Source: Tetrahymena thermophila SB210 (lineage: Eukaryota; Ciliophora; Oligohymenophorea; Hymenostomatida; Tetrahymenidae). From it: a DNA stretch of 64,000 nt. The DNA lies in NCBI RefSeq assembly GCF_000189635.1, contig NW_002476554.1:6308-70307 (forward strand). Reading direction: 5' to 3'. The position numbers and the translations under genes were made by a program. Below are positions 37,723 to 51,344 of the stretch, in pieces. Under the pieces are notes generated by a model that saw only the letters and a list, made by a program, of their open reading frames with translations, did not search any database and had not been told where the DNA came from. Numbering within the stretch: the first letter of the stretch is position 1; each line of letters starts with the position of its first letter.

Positions 37723-40515
37723 ATGGGTAATACTTTGAATAAAGAAGAAAACAATCTTTTAAAACAAAGACAATATAGAAACTTAAAAGATGTAATTTAT
37801 AATTTTCTTAAAATTAAAATAAATTAGCATTTTTTATTTTAAAAAGTTTGAAAGGTCTTCTGTTTCATCTCAGTATAATCTTCTCATTTAACTAAAGTAT
37901 AAAGCACTCTAAATTTAATTTTTTTTTTTATAAGCTTAATTATTATAATTTGCTTTTTTTTAAACTTCTCAATTAAATTAGTTTTATTAAACTTTTTCTA
38001 TTATTAATATAAAAATATTTTCTTTACAAATATTTAAACTATATTGATATAAATTTAAATTAAAAAATATTTTATGCTTAAAAGTGAGAGTAAATTAGGT
38101 AATGAGGGTATCTTAAAGTTATCTACATCATTAAAAAAATATGTCAATCTTTAAACCTTATCACTTAGTCTCATGTAGTACATTTAAATCAAACGAACGG
38201 AAATTAAAATTGAGATATTTTGATTGATAAAAAATATTTCAATTTAAGCTTAAAAAGAAAGATTTATTTTATTTTTTAATGAAAGGCTTCAATAAAAAAT
38301 ACGATTTATAAAAATATTTTAAAAGTAAGAACGATATGGAGAATTTGGTGCACTAAGCTTAGGTTCTACTANNNNNNNNNNNNNNNNNNNNNNNNNNNNN
38401 NNNNNNNNNNNNNNNNNNNNNNNNNNNNNNNNNNNNNNNNNNNNNNNNNNNNNNNNNNNNNNNNNNNNNNNAGGCCTATTAAATTTATGCTAAGACTTTG
38501 AAAAATGTATAAATTCATCATGCATAAATCTATCTCTTCTGTAATTTTTAATACTTAAATATTTTCTATAAATTTATTATAAATTGAGTAAATTAATTTC
38601 AATATTTGTATTTATAATTACTACCAAGTTTTTTGATCTAATTATATTATATTATATTATTGAATTTATATCTCTAATTTATAAAATAACTAATAAAAAT
38701 AAATATAATTAATATAAAATTAATAGAAATAACAATATTGGAAATTAAGGCGGATAAATTCTAGGTACTAAATTAGCAAATTGCTCTAATCTTTCAAAGT
38801 TATAGCTTTGGTTAGGGTAAACAAATTATTTTTATTATTATTCAAACATTTTTTTATTTAAAATTGAATGAAGATTAACTAACTAACTAACTAACATTCC
38901 TCAGTATTTAAACTTTATATTTTATTATTCTGAATAATTAATTGATATATTTCTAATTTTAATAAGAATGAATGAATTTGATGATGAAGCTGCTTCTGAT
39001 TTATGTTCTGCTTTAGCAAACTGCAAAAATTTGTTAACTTTGGACCTTTTTCTATTGTATAATTGATTTAAAATGTTTTATTTAATTTAAAAAAAAGCAG
39101 AATTCGTTTAAAATAAAGTCTATTAAAATTAATATTCATGAATTTATTATTTATTATTGAAACTTTGATATTAATTACTTCTTTATTTCATTTTCATTTT
39201 CAATATTCAAATTATTAAAAAATTAAAGTACCAGTAAAATTGGAATACAGAGTTCATATTCTTTTGGATTAGATTTAGCTAAGATATAAAACATCACAAG
39301 GTTGAGTCTTGATTTGCAGTAAAACTTTATTTTATATTTTGCATTTTTAAACTTTAAAATTTACTCATAAATCAACTATAAATAAATAGCTATATTTATT
39401 CATTTAGCTTAATTTATTTTAAAATAATTAGCATAATAATATTTTAATTTAAAAAAGTAACAACAGTTTAAGCGATGAATATATTCAAATTTTTGCACTT
39501 GGTTTAGCTAAAATGGTTAATCTTTCATATATCAAGCTTTTACTATGGTAAAAAGTTGCTTTTATATGTTAGTTGGAATATTATTTTTTCTTTTTTTTGC
39601 AATCTTCATAAACAAATTATTAATATTTATCCTTAATAAATGATAATATGTATTTAATAGGTAAAATAATATTGGTTCTTTAGGAATTTCAGATATAGGT
39701 TCTGCTTTAGAAAATTTAATAAATCTTTCTTAATTGTCTCTGATTATTAAGTATTACTTTTAATTTTTAATTTAAAAAATTTATAAATTTAAGATAATTT
39801 TTTTATTATAAATTAAAAAAATGAATACAAAATTATTTATTTTTTATTTAAATTTATTAACATTTTTATCTTTAAATTTAAAATAAATTTTATATTTTTA
39901 TCAAAAAGCAAAAATCAAATTGGGTAATAGGGTATTTAAAACCTAGGTGCTTCTTTATCAAAATGCTCTAAACTATAATACTTAAATATTGATATAGGGT
40001 AAAAATATATTATTAGTTTAATTAATAAATTCATTTATTTTATTATTTTTAACTTCTATTTATATAAAAAAACTAAACATTTTTTATTTTAATTAAGTAA
40101 TTAATATTTATTTATTTTTGTATTAAATGATATTTAAAAATTAAAATATAATAAAAGCAAAAATAGCATTGGTGGATTTGGTGCATGTAATTTTGCTTCT
40201 GCTTTATACAATTGCTTTAATTTAAATATGATATTGCTCTAATATTAGTAAAATAAAGTTTAATTTTTAATATAAAGTTAAATATTTTTTAGGATTTAAA
40301 AACAAGTTATTGTTTTTTTTTTCTAAGAACTCAAAAAAATTAAAAAAAATAAAAACTTTTAATATTTATTATTTTAATTAGGTTATAAGAAATATTTTAA
40401 ATATTAAATAATTTATAGGTATAACGATTTTGATGAGGTTGATTAGAAATAAGTAAATACAGAAATAAAAAAAATAAAGAGACTAGTTAAAAAGTATATT
40501 GTTATCTATCATTGA
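37723..40515 (+). CDS. Leucine-rich-repeat protein with one repeat per 90-nt exon (interrupted by gap)
   Basis: Exons: 37723-37791, 37847-37896, 38085-38174, 38330 or earlier to the gap, [gap], 38727-38816, 38967-39056, 39229-39318, 39458-39547, 39661-39750, 39909-39998, 40158-40247 and 40419-40515. Eight of these are exactly 90 nt, in the same phase, each giving one 30-residue RNI-like repeat of the form NxIGxxGxxxLGxxLxxCxN then LxxLxL. The protein starts MGNTLNKEE, an N-myristoylation-type start, and ends with a basic helix, KKIKRLVKKYIV. Such LRR proteins are abundant in ciliates and mostly serve as cytosolic protein-binding scaffolds; the partner is unknown. The assembly gap removes at least part of one repeat exon, and a one-base frame break lies just before it. 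Introns are 55-190 nt where complete. Confidence 0.78.
38372..38471. other. Assembly gap (100 N)
   Basis: Exactly 100 undetermined bases, a conventional unknown-size placeholder. It falls inside an LRR exon, in a gene whose near-identical exons would favour misassembly. Confidence 0.99.
38876..38895 (+). repeat. (TAAC)5 microsatellite in LRR intron
   Basis: Five tandem copies of TAAC in the intron between two 90-nt LRR exons. Confidence 0.9.
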
Positions 40516-41384
40516 TGAATATCATCCATAATTGTTTTTTTCATATTGATAATTAATTTTAAACTAGATTTTATTAGTTAATAAATAATATTTTTTTGAG
40601 AAAGTATTAAATCTTTTGTGTTATTTATTTATATGTTCTGAATATGTTTATTTTGATATAAAGATTTTTTTTTTTAATTATTTTTTTTTTGCATTCTCCA
40701 AATCTCTAAAATCATTCAAAATTTTAGGTAAATTAAATTGCTTAAGATGAATTTAATATTTGATATCTGAAGATAAGGTTTGACGTAGACAAAAATTTAT
40801 TAATTTGAAATTTGAATGTTTTTTAGTCTAAATTAATATTAGGGCTTTTATATATTTTGAAAAAATAAAAATTACTTTAAAACAAAAAAAAATATTTTTT
40901 TAAAAAATATTAATTTAATTACAAGAAATATTTAAAAAAATAATAATTGATTATATTTTAATAAATCTTTATTCGAAATGATTGATAATAACGACTAGTA
41001 AACTTATTTTTAATTTATTTTAAACAGTTAAAATGCATTCTTATCACAAGTATATAAATGTGGTTCTTTTCAATTAAACATTTATTTGTTTCATATATTT
41101 AAAAAAAACAATCAAGTGAGTGGTTTAAAAAAACTAAACAAAAAATAGAATGACAGACATATAAACTGAAAAACTGGAAATAATATTGCCTTTTTCTATT
41201 TGTTATTTAGATTTTTGTAATTGAATTCTGCTACTTTTATGTTTGTTTTCATTTACATCAATATTTAATTAAAGTTTCACTACTTATTTTGATGGAAAGA
41301 CCTTAATTAGGTTTACTGTAAATAAATAATTCTGAAAAAGCTTAATCAATATATTAGAATTAATAATTTTGAATATAATTAATA
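40516..41384. other. Spacer between LRR gene and channel A4
   Basis: 869 nt of AT-rich DNA with long T runs near 40670. No coding-like frame. Confidence 0.6.
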
Positions 41385-44300
41385 ATGGAGCCTAAATTTG
41401 AAGATACTTTTGAAAGAGGAGACTAAAAACAATCAACTCTTTTAATAAATAGCTTGATAGATGAACAAAGGGATTTATAATTAAATGAAATATAAGTAGA
41501 TAGATCACGGCAGAGACATTTATTTGAGTAATAAAATTATTTGCTACATTAATCTCATCATGGGGATACAGAAATTTAAGAAAGCAGCATTTAGGATAGA
41601 ACAAGCAGTACTATATTGGAACTAAAACCACAATCATCAGGTGAAGTAACATTATAAGTAAGCATAATTCATGACATTAAGTAGCCATCTAAAATAAATC
41701 GAGATATAAATGACGAAGTTAGATGTAATGTAGAACTTAATGATGAGAGAGAATTATAATATTATTAAAGCTAGAAAACTGAAAATCAGATTGCTATCAT
41801 GGCAGGATGTGATTAAAATAGTTAATAGAAATATTTGTTTAATATAGATTCTAATGAGTAATAAAGTCTTTGTGATTTGAATAAATAAAGCGCTTTTGGT
41901 CCTTCATATTTAGGAAATCATAGAGAAAATTAAACTTAAATAGCCAATAGCATTATTTTACCATAAAATAGCATAAAACCAGTTTTAAATGATAAAATTT
42001 GGCTTTAAGAAGACATATTTTATGAAAAAAACTACAAGAAATTTGGCACGAAAGTTTCTGTTGCATTAAAAAGCTAATATATCGGGTAATAGCTGAATAA
42101 TAGCACATATAAATATAAGTAGAACTTTGAAAAAGCAACTGATATTGTTAATAGACTTTTAAATTCTTCTATGAGTAGGGTTATGAAAATAAGATAGCAT
42201 GTTTAAAATTTTGTCAATCTGTTAAAGCTAAGACATTTAAATCGAAGGATTGATGACTTAAAGGAGAATGAATTTAAAATTATAAACGACTAGAGTTATT
42301 ATTATCAAAAAAATGACAAATAAGTTCACAACTACTCAACTTTATTGATATTTAACTGCTTATTAAGGCTAAAAAAAATGGTTCCAATATTCATGCCTAC
42401 TAATGTACTGAGAGTACTTTGGGATATGATTTAAGTTATTTTCACTTATTCATTTCTTTACATATATTCCCTTCTTATATTCTTTGATCAAAACGATTTT
42501 CACTCTGATTTTGTTTTAAAATTTTATAGTTTTTCATTTATTATGTTTTTAGCTGATATCATAATCAATTTAAACACAGCCTTATTTAGCAAAGATAACA
42601 TAATCATAAAACGCAAACAGATTTTTAAGTAATATTTTTTTTCAACAACGTTTATAACTGATTTTCTGAGCTTATTAACTCTAAGTTCTAAAGTTATCTA
42701 TCAAAATTAATCATCTGTTTAAGATTAAAATGATAATTTATTCAAGTATGGATTCAACATGTTAATTTTTCTTAAAGTTAATGGAATTTCTCATAAAAAA
42801 GAGCGCTTTAACTATATCTTTACTTTATCAGAAAATTAAAAACATATTATAAAGCTTATTAATTAAATTGCAAGTGTAATGACAGCAGCCCATATTGGTA
42901 ATTATTTAATTTTAAAAATTACTCACATTAAAAGCTACTCAAAATTTAAACATTCTTTTGTTAAAGCTGCAATAGGTTGGTATTTTTTAGGTATTCAAGA
43001 GAATTAAAATAATCATAGTAACTGGCTTGTAAAACTTGGCATCTAAGATCATGCTTATTATGAAAAGTATGTCTATTCTATTTACTGGTCTATCACAACA
43101 ATGACTACAGGTTTTTTATTTTGTTAATATTTTTTTTATCTTATTATATATAATATTTTTTTACCTTTATTTAGTTGGATATGGAGATATTGCTGCAACA
43201 AATTACATAGAAGCTCTTTATATTTCTGTGGCAATGCTTTTCTTTAGTTGTGTATTCGCTTATTCAATTAACAATATTGGTTTTATTCTACAAGAAATAG
43301 AAAAAACATCAAAGCAGCTAAATGATGATATAACTATAATATAAAGGTATTTTATTTTATTTGTAAAACAACTATTTAATTTTTAATAATAATTTTAGAT
43401 ATTTAATAAGGAAAGATGTGAATATATAACTTAAAAGCAGAGTGAGGCATTATTTATCATTCTTAGCTCATGAGCAAGGGGATCGAGATAAAAAAGCAGA
43501 AGATTAAATATTATCTGTGCTTTCTAATAAGCTGAGAGAAGAAATTACTATAGAAATAAATTCTAAAATTCTCAATACTTATTTTTTGTTAGGCTCAAAT
43601 TTTTCGCAGGCGACTTTGAGTAAAGTAATATTTATTATGGAAGAAGTTCTAGTAAATCCTAACGAGGTGATTGTAAGAGAAAAAGAGTATGATGATTAAG
43701 CTATTTACTTCATATAAAATGGGACTATCGAAATTTACTAACAACAAATTTATAATCAAAACAGAGTAAGTGTAATCAAAGTTTTAGGAGATGGCTAAAT
43801 ATTTGGTGAGCTATCATTTTTTTCTGGTCTCAAAAGGCAAGCATCAGCGAGAAGTGTGAATTTATCTACTATCTACAAAATAAGTAGAATTAAATTTATC
43901 GAAATATTAAAAGAAAATATTGAAGATTTTGAGAGATTCAAAATGATGTAAGATTAGATAATTTTTTAAAATGATTTATCAGTTATTTATACAGAGTGCT
44001 ATAGCTGTAAAAACATTGGTCACATAGCTAATTAATGCCCTAAAACTCACAGAATCAAAGATCAATAGCTAACTGTCCTAAAACAAAATTATTCTATTTT
44101 TTAAGAAAGAGTTTAAATTGAGAGAAAGAACAAAAAATTAAAATTGCTTGATAAGTAAATTTAATTTAATTTAAAAATAAATAAATAAAATGTTAAAAAA
44201 TAAATTAGGTACTAAATTAAAAAAAATAAAGAAATATTTAATTCTTTAAAATAGAATTTAAAATAATAGAATGATTAATGCTATTTGTTATTTGAAACAA

Positions 44301-45859
44301 ATGAAAATTTTCTAACTTCTGAAAATTCAGAATCAAAGTTTCTCAATGACGACGAAGATGAAGATGAAGAAGACTAAAGTTTATTTGAATCAAAATTTTA
44401 TTTTGATGAATAAAGCACTCACTCAAAAAATTTTTCAAAAGCTTTTTTAAGAAAAAAAACAGAGAAGCTATTAAAAAGTATAATAAAAGCAAATAATTTC
44501 TATCAGCAAACTAGCTATGGAAATGAATCTTTAGCTAATTTAGAAAATCAGTGCCACAGTAATAAATCTTTACACAATTAAGAAAGTACTGAATAAAAAA
44601 GAGCTGCTTCTAATACATAATGTGCCTATACTAAAACTTAATCTTTCGATGCAATAGAAAATATTAATAATAACAGCATCAAGTAAGAATCTTCTTTAAA
44701 TACAATATCTACTAAAAACGCATAAATTAATGAACATAAAATGATATATAAAAGTGACTTAGATTATTTAAACTAAAACTTTGAAATTTATAATTAATAA
44801 AAAAACTAAGAAGAAGAAGAGGAAAGCTTAGCAAAATAAAAATCAATTTAGCCAACTGTTAGTTTTTTAAATGTGCCGTAAACTGATTCAGAATTTAAAT
44901 AACTGAAATCAGGTTAGCATGCTAACAAACTTTATTAATAATAAACTGATGATCAAAATTAAATTTAAAAATAGGACAGCTAAATTTAACAACTGAACTT
45001 TGCTGATTCTTCAATTAAGCCATATAGTAAGTAGTCTAAATCTAGACAGACGTTATCATAAAAAAGTTTAAAATTATTAAATTAAAGCCAAAGAGAATTC
45101 CGATGCTCAGTAGACTAAATATTATTGCAAAACTTTATTGCCAATGGCTTAATTGGTGATTAAAAAAATTTATTATAAAAATATAATAATTCGAATAGAT
45201 CTTCTTTTTTACAAGATATGTTTGAAAAATATTAAAATAAATCTGAAAAATCTATTAAGGACAACAAAGAAAAAATGCAAAGCCAAAAATCTATTTAGAG
45301 TTAAATTCTATTTTATAACTCAAATTCAAAAGATTAAAGATAAAGTTTACATCGCAATAAATAAGAAAGTTAGCAAAATTAATAAAAAAACCAAAATAAC
45401 AACAATCCCACAACTGAAGTTGAATTCATAAAATAGCTTTCTAAAATGATCTAGAAAACAAATTTACCTTTACTTCTGTAGTTAACAAATAGTAGGAGTC
45501 AATTCAAAGCAGAATCTTCTCCTCTATTAAACAATATGGATTAATTTGATAAAATCTAGTCATTTAAAAAATATTTTCCTCATAATAACTTCCAAAAAGT
45601 GATATTAAAGCAAAAGAAAATTTAGCATGAACAAAAGAGATAAAAGAAAAACAAATTAGCAGGAAGGCATCGTCGTCAAAATATAGGATTGACTAACAAT
45701 TTAAGGCTTTCAACTTTAATTGGAAGCCCTAACTTGATTAAGATTATCCCATAAGATTACGACATAAATCTATACAAACCAACTTATCTCTCATACGGAG
45801 TAAAAATGTAAAATGGTATTAAATTCCCTATTAATCTATAATCCTATTCTAACAAATGA
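41385..45859 (+). CDS. K+ channel with CNBD and zinc knuckle, type A copy 4
   Basis: Five exons: 41385-42897, 42967-43110, 43175-43346, 43399-44154 and 44209-45859; 1411 aa. Exons 2-4 have the same sizes as in the other type-A genes although the CDGSH and LRR genes intervene. N-terminus MEPKFEDTFERGD, motif VDRSRQRHLFEQQ and SHHGDTEIQESS; S1 RVLWDMIQVIFTYSFLYIYS; filter TTMTTVGYGDIAATNYIEAL; CNBD with GQIFGELSFFSGLKRQAS; zinc knuckle CYSCKNIGHIANQC; tail with acidic run DDEDEDEED, FDKIQSFKKYFPHNNF, RRQNIG and INLYKPTYLSYGVKMQNG. The last residues diverge (SYSNK in place of FPKNFN). All exons stay open to the terminal TGA. Confidence 0.88.
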
Positions 45860-46631
45860 TTATTTATTTATTTATTTATTTATAAAACGTTAGTCTTATA
45901 TTTAATTTAAGTTGGCTATTTATTAGCATTACTATTCTCCAAAAATTGTTTTTTGAATAAAATGTTTTTATTCATATTAAAAGTAAATATTTTTGATGGT
46001 ATTAAACACTAGATTTAGAGAATATAAATAAATAATTTTATTCTGATAATTTATTTTTTTTGTGAGTAACTCTAATATTTAAGTTCACTAAAATAAATAA
46101 AAAGGAAAAATTAATTAAAACTATTTTATTTTAAAAGCAAAAATATATATTTATTTATTCTTCTTATAAAAAATTTGTTACATGATGTCAAGTTAAACCT
46201 GTATAAAAAAAGTTATTTTACTTTTTAAATCACTGGTTACTTTTGATAAATATTATTCTATAAATTATCTTTAATTAAGAATAAAAATTATTTAAGAAAA
46301 GAAATATTTTATGAGTTTTTTTTACATTATCAGATATATTATGAAAGCTTATTAATTTATTGTGTTTGATTGATTTTGGCTATTTATTAGTTTATGATAA
46401 AAGATAATAAAGGGCATTAATGTTTGATAAATTTTAATAGTTAAAGCTAATATAATGAATTTAATTTATAAATAATTGAAGGCATAAGATGTGCCTTGGG
46501 TAATAAATAGATACTCTTTACTTTTGATTAACAAAAAAAGTCATAAATTTAATAAATTACTTATCAAATAAAAAACCTTCAAAAAATAGATTAAACACAA
46601 AAGTAATTTTTAATTAGAAAGGCAAACAAAG
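45860..46631. other. Spacer between type A and type B channels
   Basis: 772 nt; begins with a short ATTT run just after the A4 stop. No gene or conserved element seen. Confidence 0.6.
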
Positions 46632-49600
46632 ATGTCCTAAAAAGATACGATTACTTATAAAAATAACTAAAAATATCGCAATAACTTTCTTATAAACCAA
46701 ATGGTAGAAATATTTTTTATTTATTTATAAAATTTATGATTTTTTTTTTATTGAAAAGGATCACTAGCTATTTTAAAAGCTTCCATTTAAATAAAGCGAC
46801 TCTGAAGTAGAATCTGGTAGCCTGTTTGAAGTAAGTAGAAGAGATTTATCTGCAAGATGTGATGAATAAACTTAATCAAATACTTTAAATTTAACTATAT
46901 TATAAGCTCTAAATTAAGCATAGACATCTAGATTTCGCTAAGTATCTTTTTAACCATAGTAAAACAATAGTAATTTATAAAAACCCATACCTAAAGATAG
47001 CCAATTCATGCATTCTCTGAATTATTCAAGAAATATGAATTAAGATATATCAAATACAGCTATGAATCTCGAAAATGGATAATACGGAAAAAATTAGCCT
47101 GTAAGGTTGATGAAAGTTCTTAAGTTATTAGTCAACATATAGCATTTCTTTAGGATCCTTTCTATGAACTCTAGAATTTTTAATAAGCTTACATATAATT
47201 AGCATTATCTTATTGGAGATGTCGCTTCTATTTATTCTAAAAATGTTCAACTAAAAAATGGAAATAAAATGTTAATTATCTTAAACAATTTTTAATATTT
47301 TGCTTTCAAATTCATTTAGACTCTAAATATTTAAGTATTTGCTCCTTCTGATTTGTTGATTAAAGCTTGGCATAGCTTACAATCTTTCCTAATCATATAT
47401 TCTACTTTCCTTCTAAATTTAGAACTTTTCTTTTAGATGGATATCTCAAACTACTAATTTTTATTTTAGGTATTATTTGTCATGTCTGTTCTTGATGTAT
47501 TTGTTGAGCTAAACACAGGAGTGCTTAAGTAAGGAAATATTATATATGATAGGGGCTTTATATTGAAATCATATTTGAAAAAAGCGTTTTTACATGACTT
47601 TATTGGCAACATTCCTCTCTTTTTTTATATAACACAAGGAGAATTAAATAATACTATGAAATTAGTTAGCAACATTTTGTACACTTTTAAATGGAAAAAA
47701 ATATCAAAAGTGCTTAAGCAATTCTCTTATTATATAAGCTATGAAAAAAACTATAAAAACATATTCGATTTATTAAAACTTCTCATATTTGTTATTGGGA
47801 TTTGCCATTTCTTCTGCCTATTTTGGCATGGATTAGTCATGTTTGAAGTGAGTAATGGAGTAACAAATAACTGGCTGGCAAGTAAAAATCTCCTTGACGC
47901 TACAATTTAAGAGAGATATATTTATTCATTCTATTTTCTAGCTGTTACTATGGCAACAGTAGGTTATGGAGATGTCACTCCTTAAAATAAATATGAAGTT
48001 TTATTTTGTACAATTACAATTTTTGTTACTTGTGTTGTATATGCATTTAGCTTAAATACAATAGGTGGAATAATTGAGAATTTAGAAAAAAGAGACAAAA
48101 CATATAAAGAAAATATGCAGATAATTCATAGCTTAATGAGAGAAGAAGAAGTATCTAGTCATCTTAAGATACAAATTTCAAACTATCTATAGTACCTTTA
48201 CAAAGTAAGCAAAACTCATTAGGAAAACCTAATTTTTTATCTCATAATTTCATTTTTAACAATTTTCAAATGCAATTATAAAAATTTTAAACAAACCCAA
48301 TAATCAAATTTATAATGATGCTTAACAAAATAGATATTTAAATTTTACAGATCATAAATTAAATAAGAAAATAGTAATCAAAATGCTTGAATTAATTTAT
48401 GCTTTAAATTGCAAAAATAAAATTTCAAATTCATATCTAGATCTTTCTAAATTACAACTTTAAATAAATAATTAATTAATTGCGTTGAAATTAAAAAATT
48501 TTATTGATCAATTAGAGATTGTTTATTTATTTATTACATTTGTTTATTACTAATTTTAGGAATCAAATTAAATTTAGAAGAAGTAAGAAAAGCTCATTAT
48601 AGAAAAACTTTCTACTAAATTAAGAAATGACCTTACTTTAGAAATTTAAGGGAAATATTTGAATTAAATTCCTTTATTCAAATCTATCAAAGAGAAAGAT
48701 AAAATTGCGAGGATCATGGAAGAACAACTATATTCGCCTGCTGAAACTATATTCACTTAAGGAGACATAGATGACTGCTCACTTTACTATATAGTAAAGG
48801 GAAGCGTTTCTCTTATTTTTGAACCTGACTAAAATTCAAATAATGAAGCGAAATAAATTGAGTTAATGGAGAAAAAGTAATATTTTGGAGAAATTTCATT
48901 TATAACGGGGAGCAAAAGAATATTTACTGCTAAGGCTGCAGATTTTTGTAGAATTTATAAAATTAACAGAGAAAAGTTTTTATCAGTAATAAAAGAGCGT
49001 GATCAAGATTTTGAAAATTTTCAAATGATAAAAGAAGCCATAACTCTTAATAATAATTTCAAATTTTGTTCAATCTTTTGCTCAACATGTAAACAAGGAA
49101 ACCATTTTTCTGCTGATTGCCCAAAAACTCATTTGACATTCACTAAATAAATTATCATTTCTAGATATAATAGCTATTCTCCACAAATACGGGTACCATT
49201 CGCTAGGAGAAAAATTAGGCTGAACTACTTCAAAAAAATTTAGTAATTATTTAAATATTATTTTTAAAAAATATTTTTATTATTAATTCTATTTGATTTT
49301 ATAATTTAAAAAAAAATAAATTTAATTAAATATAAGATAACTCCATAAGTATGTTTATGAAATTAATAATCGTGAGTCTTTATTCGATATTCTAGATTCA
49401 ATAGAAAATGGATGCAATAATTTTGATCAAAAAGAAGCTGAAATTCTATTTTAGCTATAATTATAAAATGATTATGAAAAAAAAACAACTTAATATCAAA
49501 ATAATAACATTTATATTAATTAAAATTCTATTTAAAGTAAAAACTCAACAAATAATTTTGATTCTCAAAAAAAAATATAAGGCATTGAATAGCAACAAGA

Positions 49601-50663
49601 TAAATCTAACGAGATAATTAAAAGACTAAGCATATTTGAGTAGTAGAACTTAAATAATTTGTAAAAAAATATTGAGCAAATAAGTTAAGCGAATAAAAAA
49701 GTAAAAAAATCGTTTCTAGTATAGTCTAATTAATAACTATAAATAGATTCATATTAAGATCGAAATTAACAAAAAAATTAAAGTTCTTATACTAACTCAT
49801 TATAAATATCATCATCTTCATCATCTTCTGAAGAAGGAGATGGTGATAATAGTACAATTTATTCTCATCAAAAATAAAAGGCAAATAAAATGCAAAATAT
49901 TTAAGTTAAGAAAAGCTTTTTAGTGCCAGATTAAATAGAAAATGAATAGAAATAAATAATTTAAGAATTAGTGAATTAGTAATAAACATTTTTAATCAAG
50001 GGCTCTTAAAGAGATTTAAGAAAAGAATCAAAAATTATTTATTTATAAAAATAAAAGATGAATAGTAATTTATCAAATGGTGAAGAATAAAGTGATTTAA
50101 ATCAGTTAAATGAACAAAATTCTAATAATAACAATGAAAAAAATAAGAATAATGATAATAATCCTATTAATTTTGAAGCTCTTAGGGTCTAAAGAGGTAG
50201 AAGTTAAATTTTGCAATAAGAAAATATTTTAAATTTAAATAATTATAATCTAAACAATCCATTATTAGATATACCTAAGAAAAATAGTATTCAAATCAAA
50301 ATAGATTCCTTAAAATAACTCTAATAACAATTTCCTCAAAAAAATTACATGAAAAAATAAATAAGCTTCTAGAATTCAAATAGCACAGGAAGTTAGACAA
50401 CTTTTATTTCAAAATAAAATAATTTAGGGGAAAATCAAACTAACGAAAAAACCACCAAAACTAACGACGAAATAAATGAATTTGCAGATTAAGTTAGCTA
50501 TTAAATGCTTTAAATTTTTGATAAAGCAAAAATATTTAAGTATTATTTGCCTCATTATAATTATCCAGAAATAATTAAAAAATTGGACTAACATTAACTT
50601 AAAAGACCTCATGCTTAAAGTATATCAAATAAAAAGAAAAGATGTTAAAATTAAATAAAATGA
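46632..50663 (+). CDS. K+ channel with CNBD and zinc knuckle, type B copy 1
   Basis: Four exons: 46632-46703, 46759-48204, 48560-49242 and 49337-50663; 1175 aa. Domains: short N-terminus with VSRRDLSAR; pre-S1 segment LMKVLKLLVNIQHFFRILSM; S1 about 225-245, S2 and S3 to about 305; S4-S5 region FKWKKISKVLKQFSYYISYE; S5 FDLLKLLIFVIGICHFFCLF; a turret with NNWLASKNLL; filter TMATVGYGDVTPQNKYEV about 417-425; S6; CNBD in exon 3 with QYFGEISFITGSKR about 613-626; zinc knuckle CSTCKQGNHFSADC about 680-693; then a 440-residue Gln/Asn/Ser tail ending FDKAKIFKYYLPHYNYPEI. Type B lacks the intron in the filter seen in type A and has a longer turret. It is the most diverged of the four type-B copies. 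Confidence 0.88.
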
Positions 50664-51344
50664 AAATTTCTATTTTTAAACTTAACTGACCTTAATCTTA
50701 AAAAATAAATATTTAAAATTATAAAAATTAATTCAAAAAATAAATAATATTTTTTTATGTTTTATTGAAAATTTGTATGTAAAATTTAAATTATTTCAAA
50801 AAGAAATTTTTAATTAATGTAATTAATTTCTCTTAAATTAAGGTCAAGTTTAATTAACTCCAAAATATTTATGAAAAATAAAGTTATTTTTGAGATTTTG
50901 GGTGTTAATGAATACATTTTAGAGATATTAAATGAGAAAATTAAAATATGATTTATTAAATTTTTAAATATTCCTTTTTAAAAAAATATCTTTTCAAAGC
51001 TAATAAATAAACTTTTTTTCCTAATTATTAAATAAATTAATAAATTTTAATATATTTTAATGGCCAGATTTAACTCAATTTTGGATAATTATTATTATAT
51101 AGTTTCTTAGCATTAATTGATTAATTAGTATAAATTCTAAAAAATCAGTAAATTATTATTTAGAAATCATGAAATTTATTTTTAATTTAAAATCTTGCCT
51201 TTTTGGAAAACAATCTCATTTTATTTTAAAGTAGTTATTGTTTATTAAATTTCACTATAAGATTAGTAATTAAATAAAAAACAATAAAAAATTGATTACT
51301 TTAAGTAATAAATTAAAAAATAAAGCACAGAAATTTAGTTACAA
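50664..51344. other. Spacer between channels B1 and B2
   Basis: 681 nt, AT-rich, no feature seen. Confidence 0.65.

Noticed and set aside
44200..44240. Suspected frameshift at an A8 run at the start of exon 5 of channel A4
   Set aside because: Careful counting shows the phase is kept (Lys-Tyr-Gln-Ile-Lys-Lys-Asn-Lys-Glu), and the exons sum to a whole number of codons.
45153..45431. 92-residue Lys/Ile-rich frame
   Set aside because: Out of phase with exon 5 of channel A4, which is open and conserved through this stretch. The frame at 49408-49617 is likewise a shadow of the B1 tail.
47563..47910. Stand-alone 115-residue membrane protein; also 22235-22438 and 62480-62734
   Set aside because: The frames at 47563 and 62480 are in-frame pieces of channels bounded by TAA/TAG, which are Gln here, and 22235 overlaps the filter intron and exon 3 of A1. 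Not separate genes.
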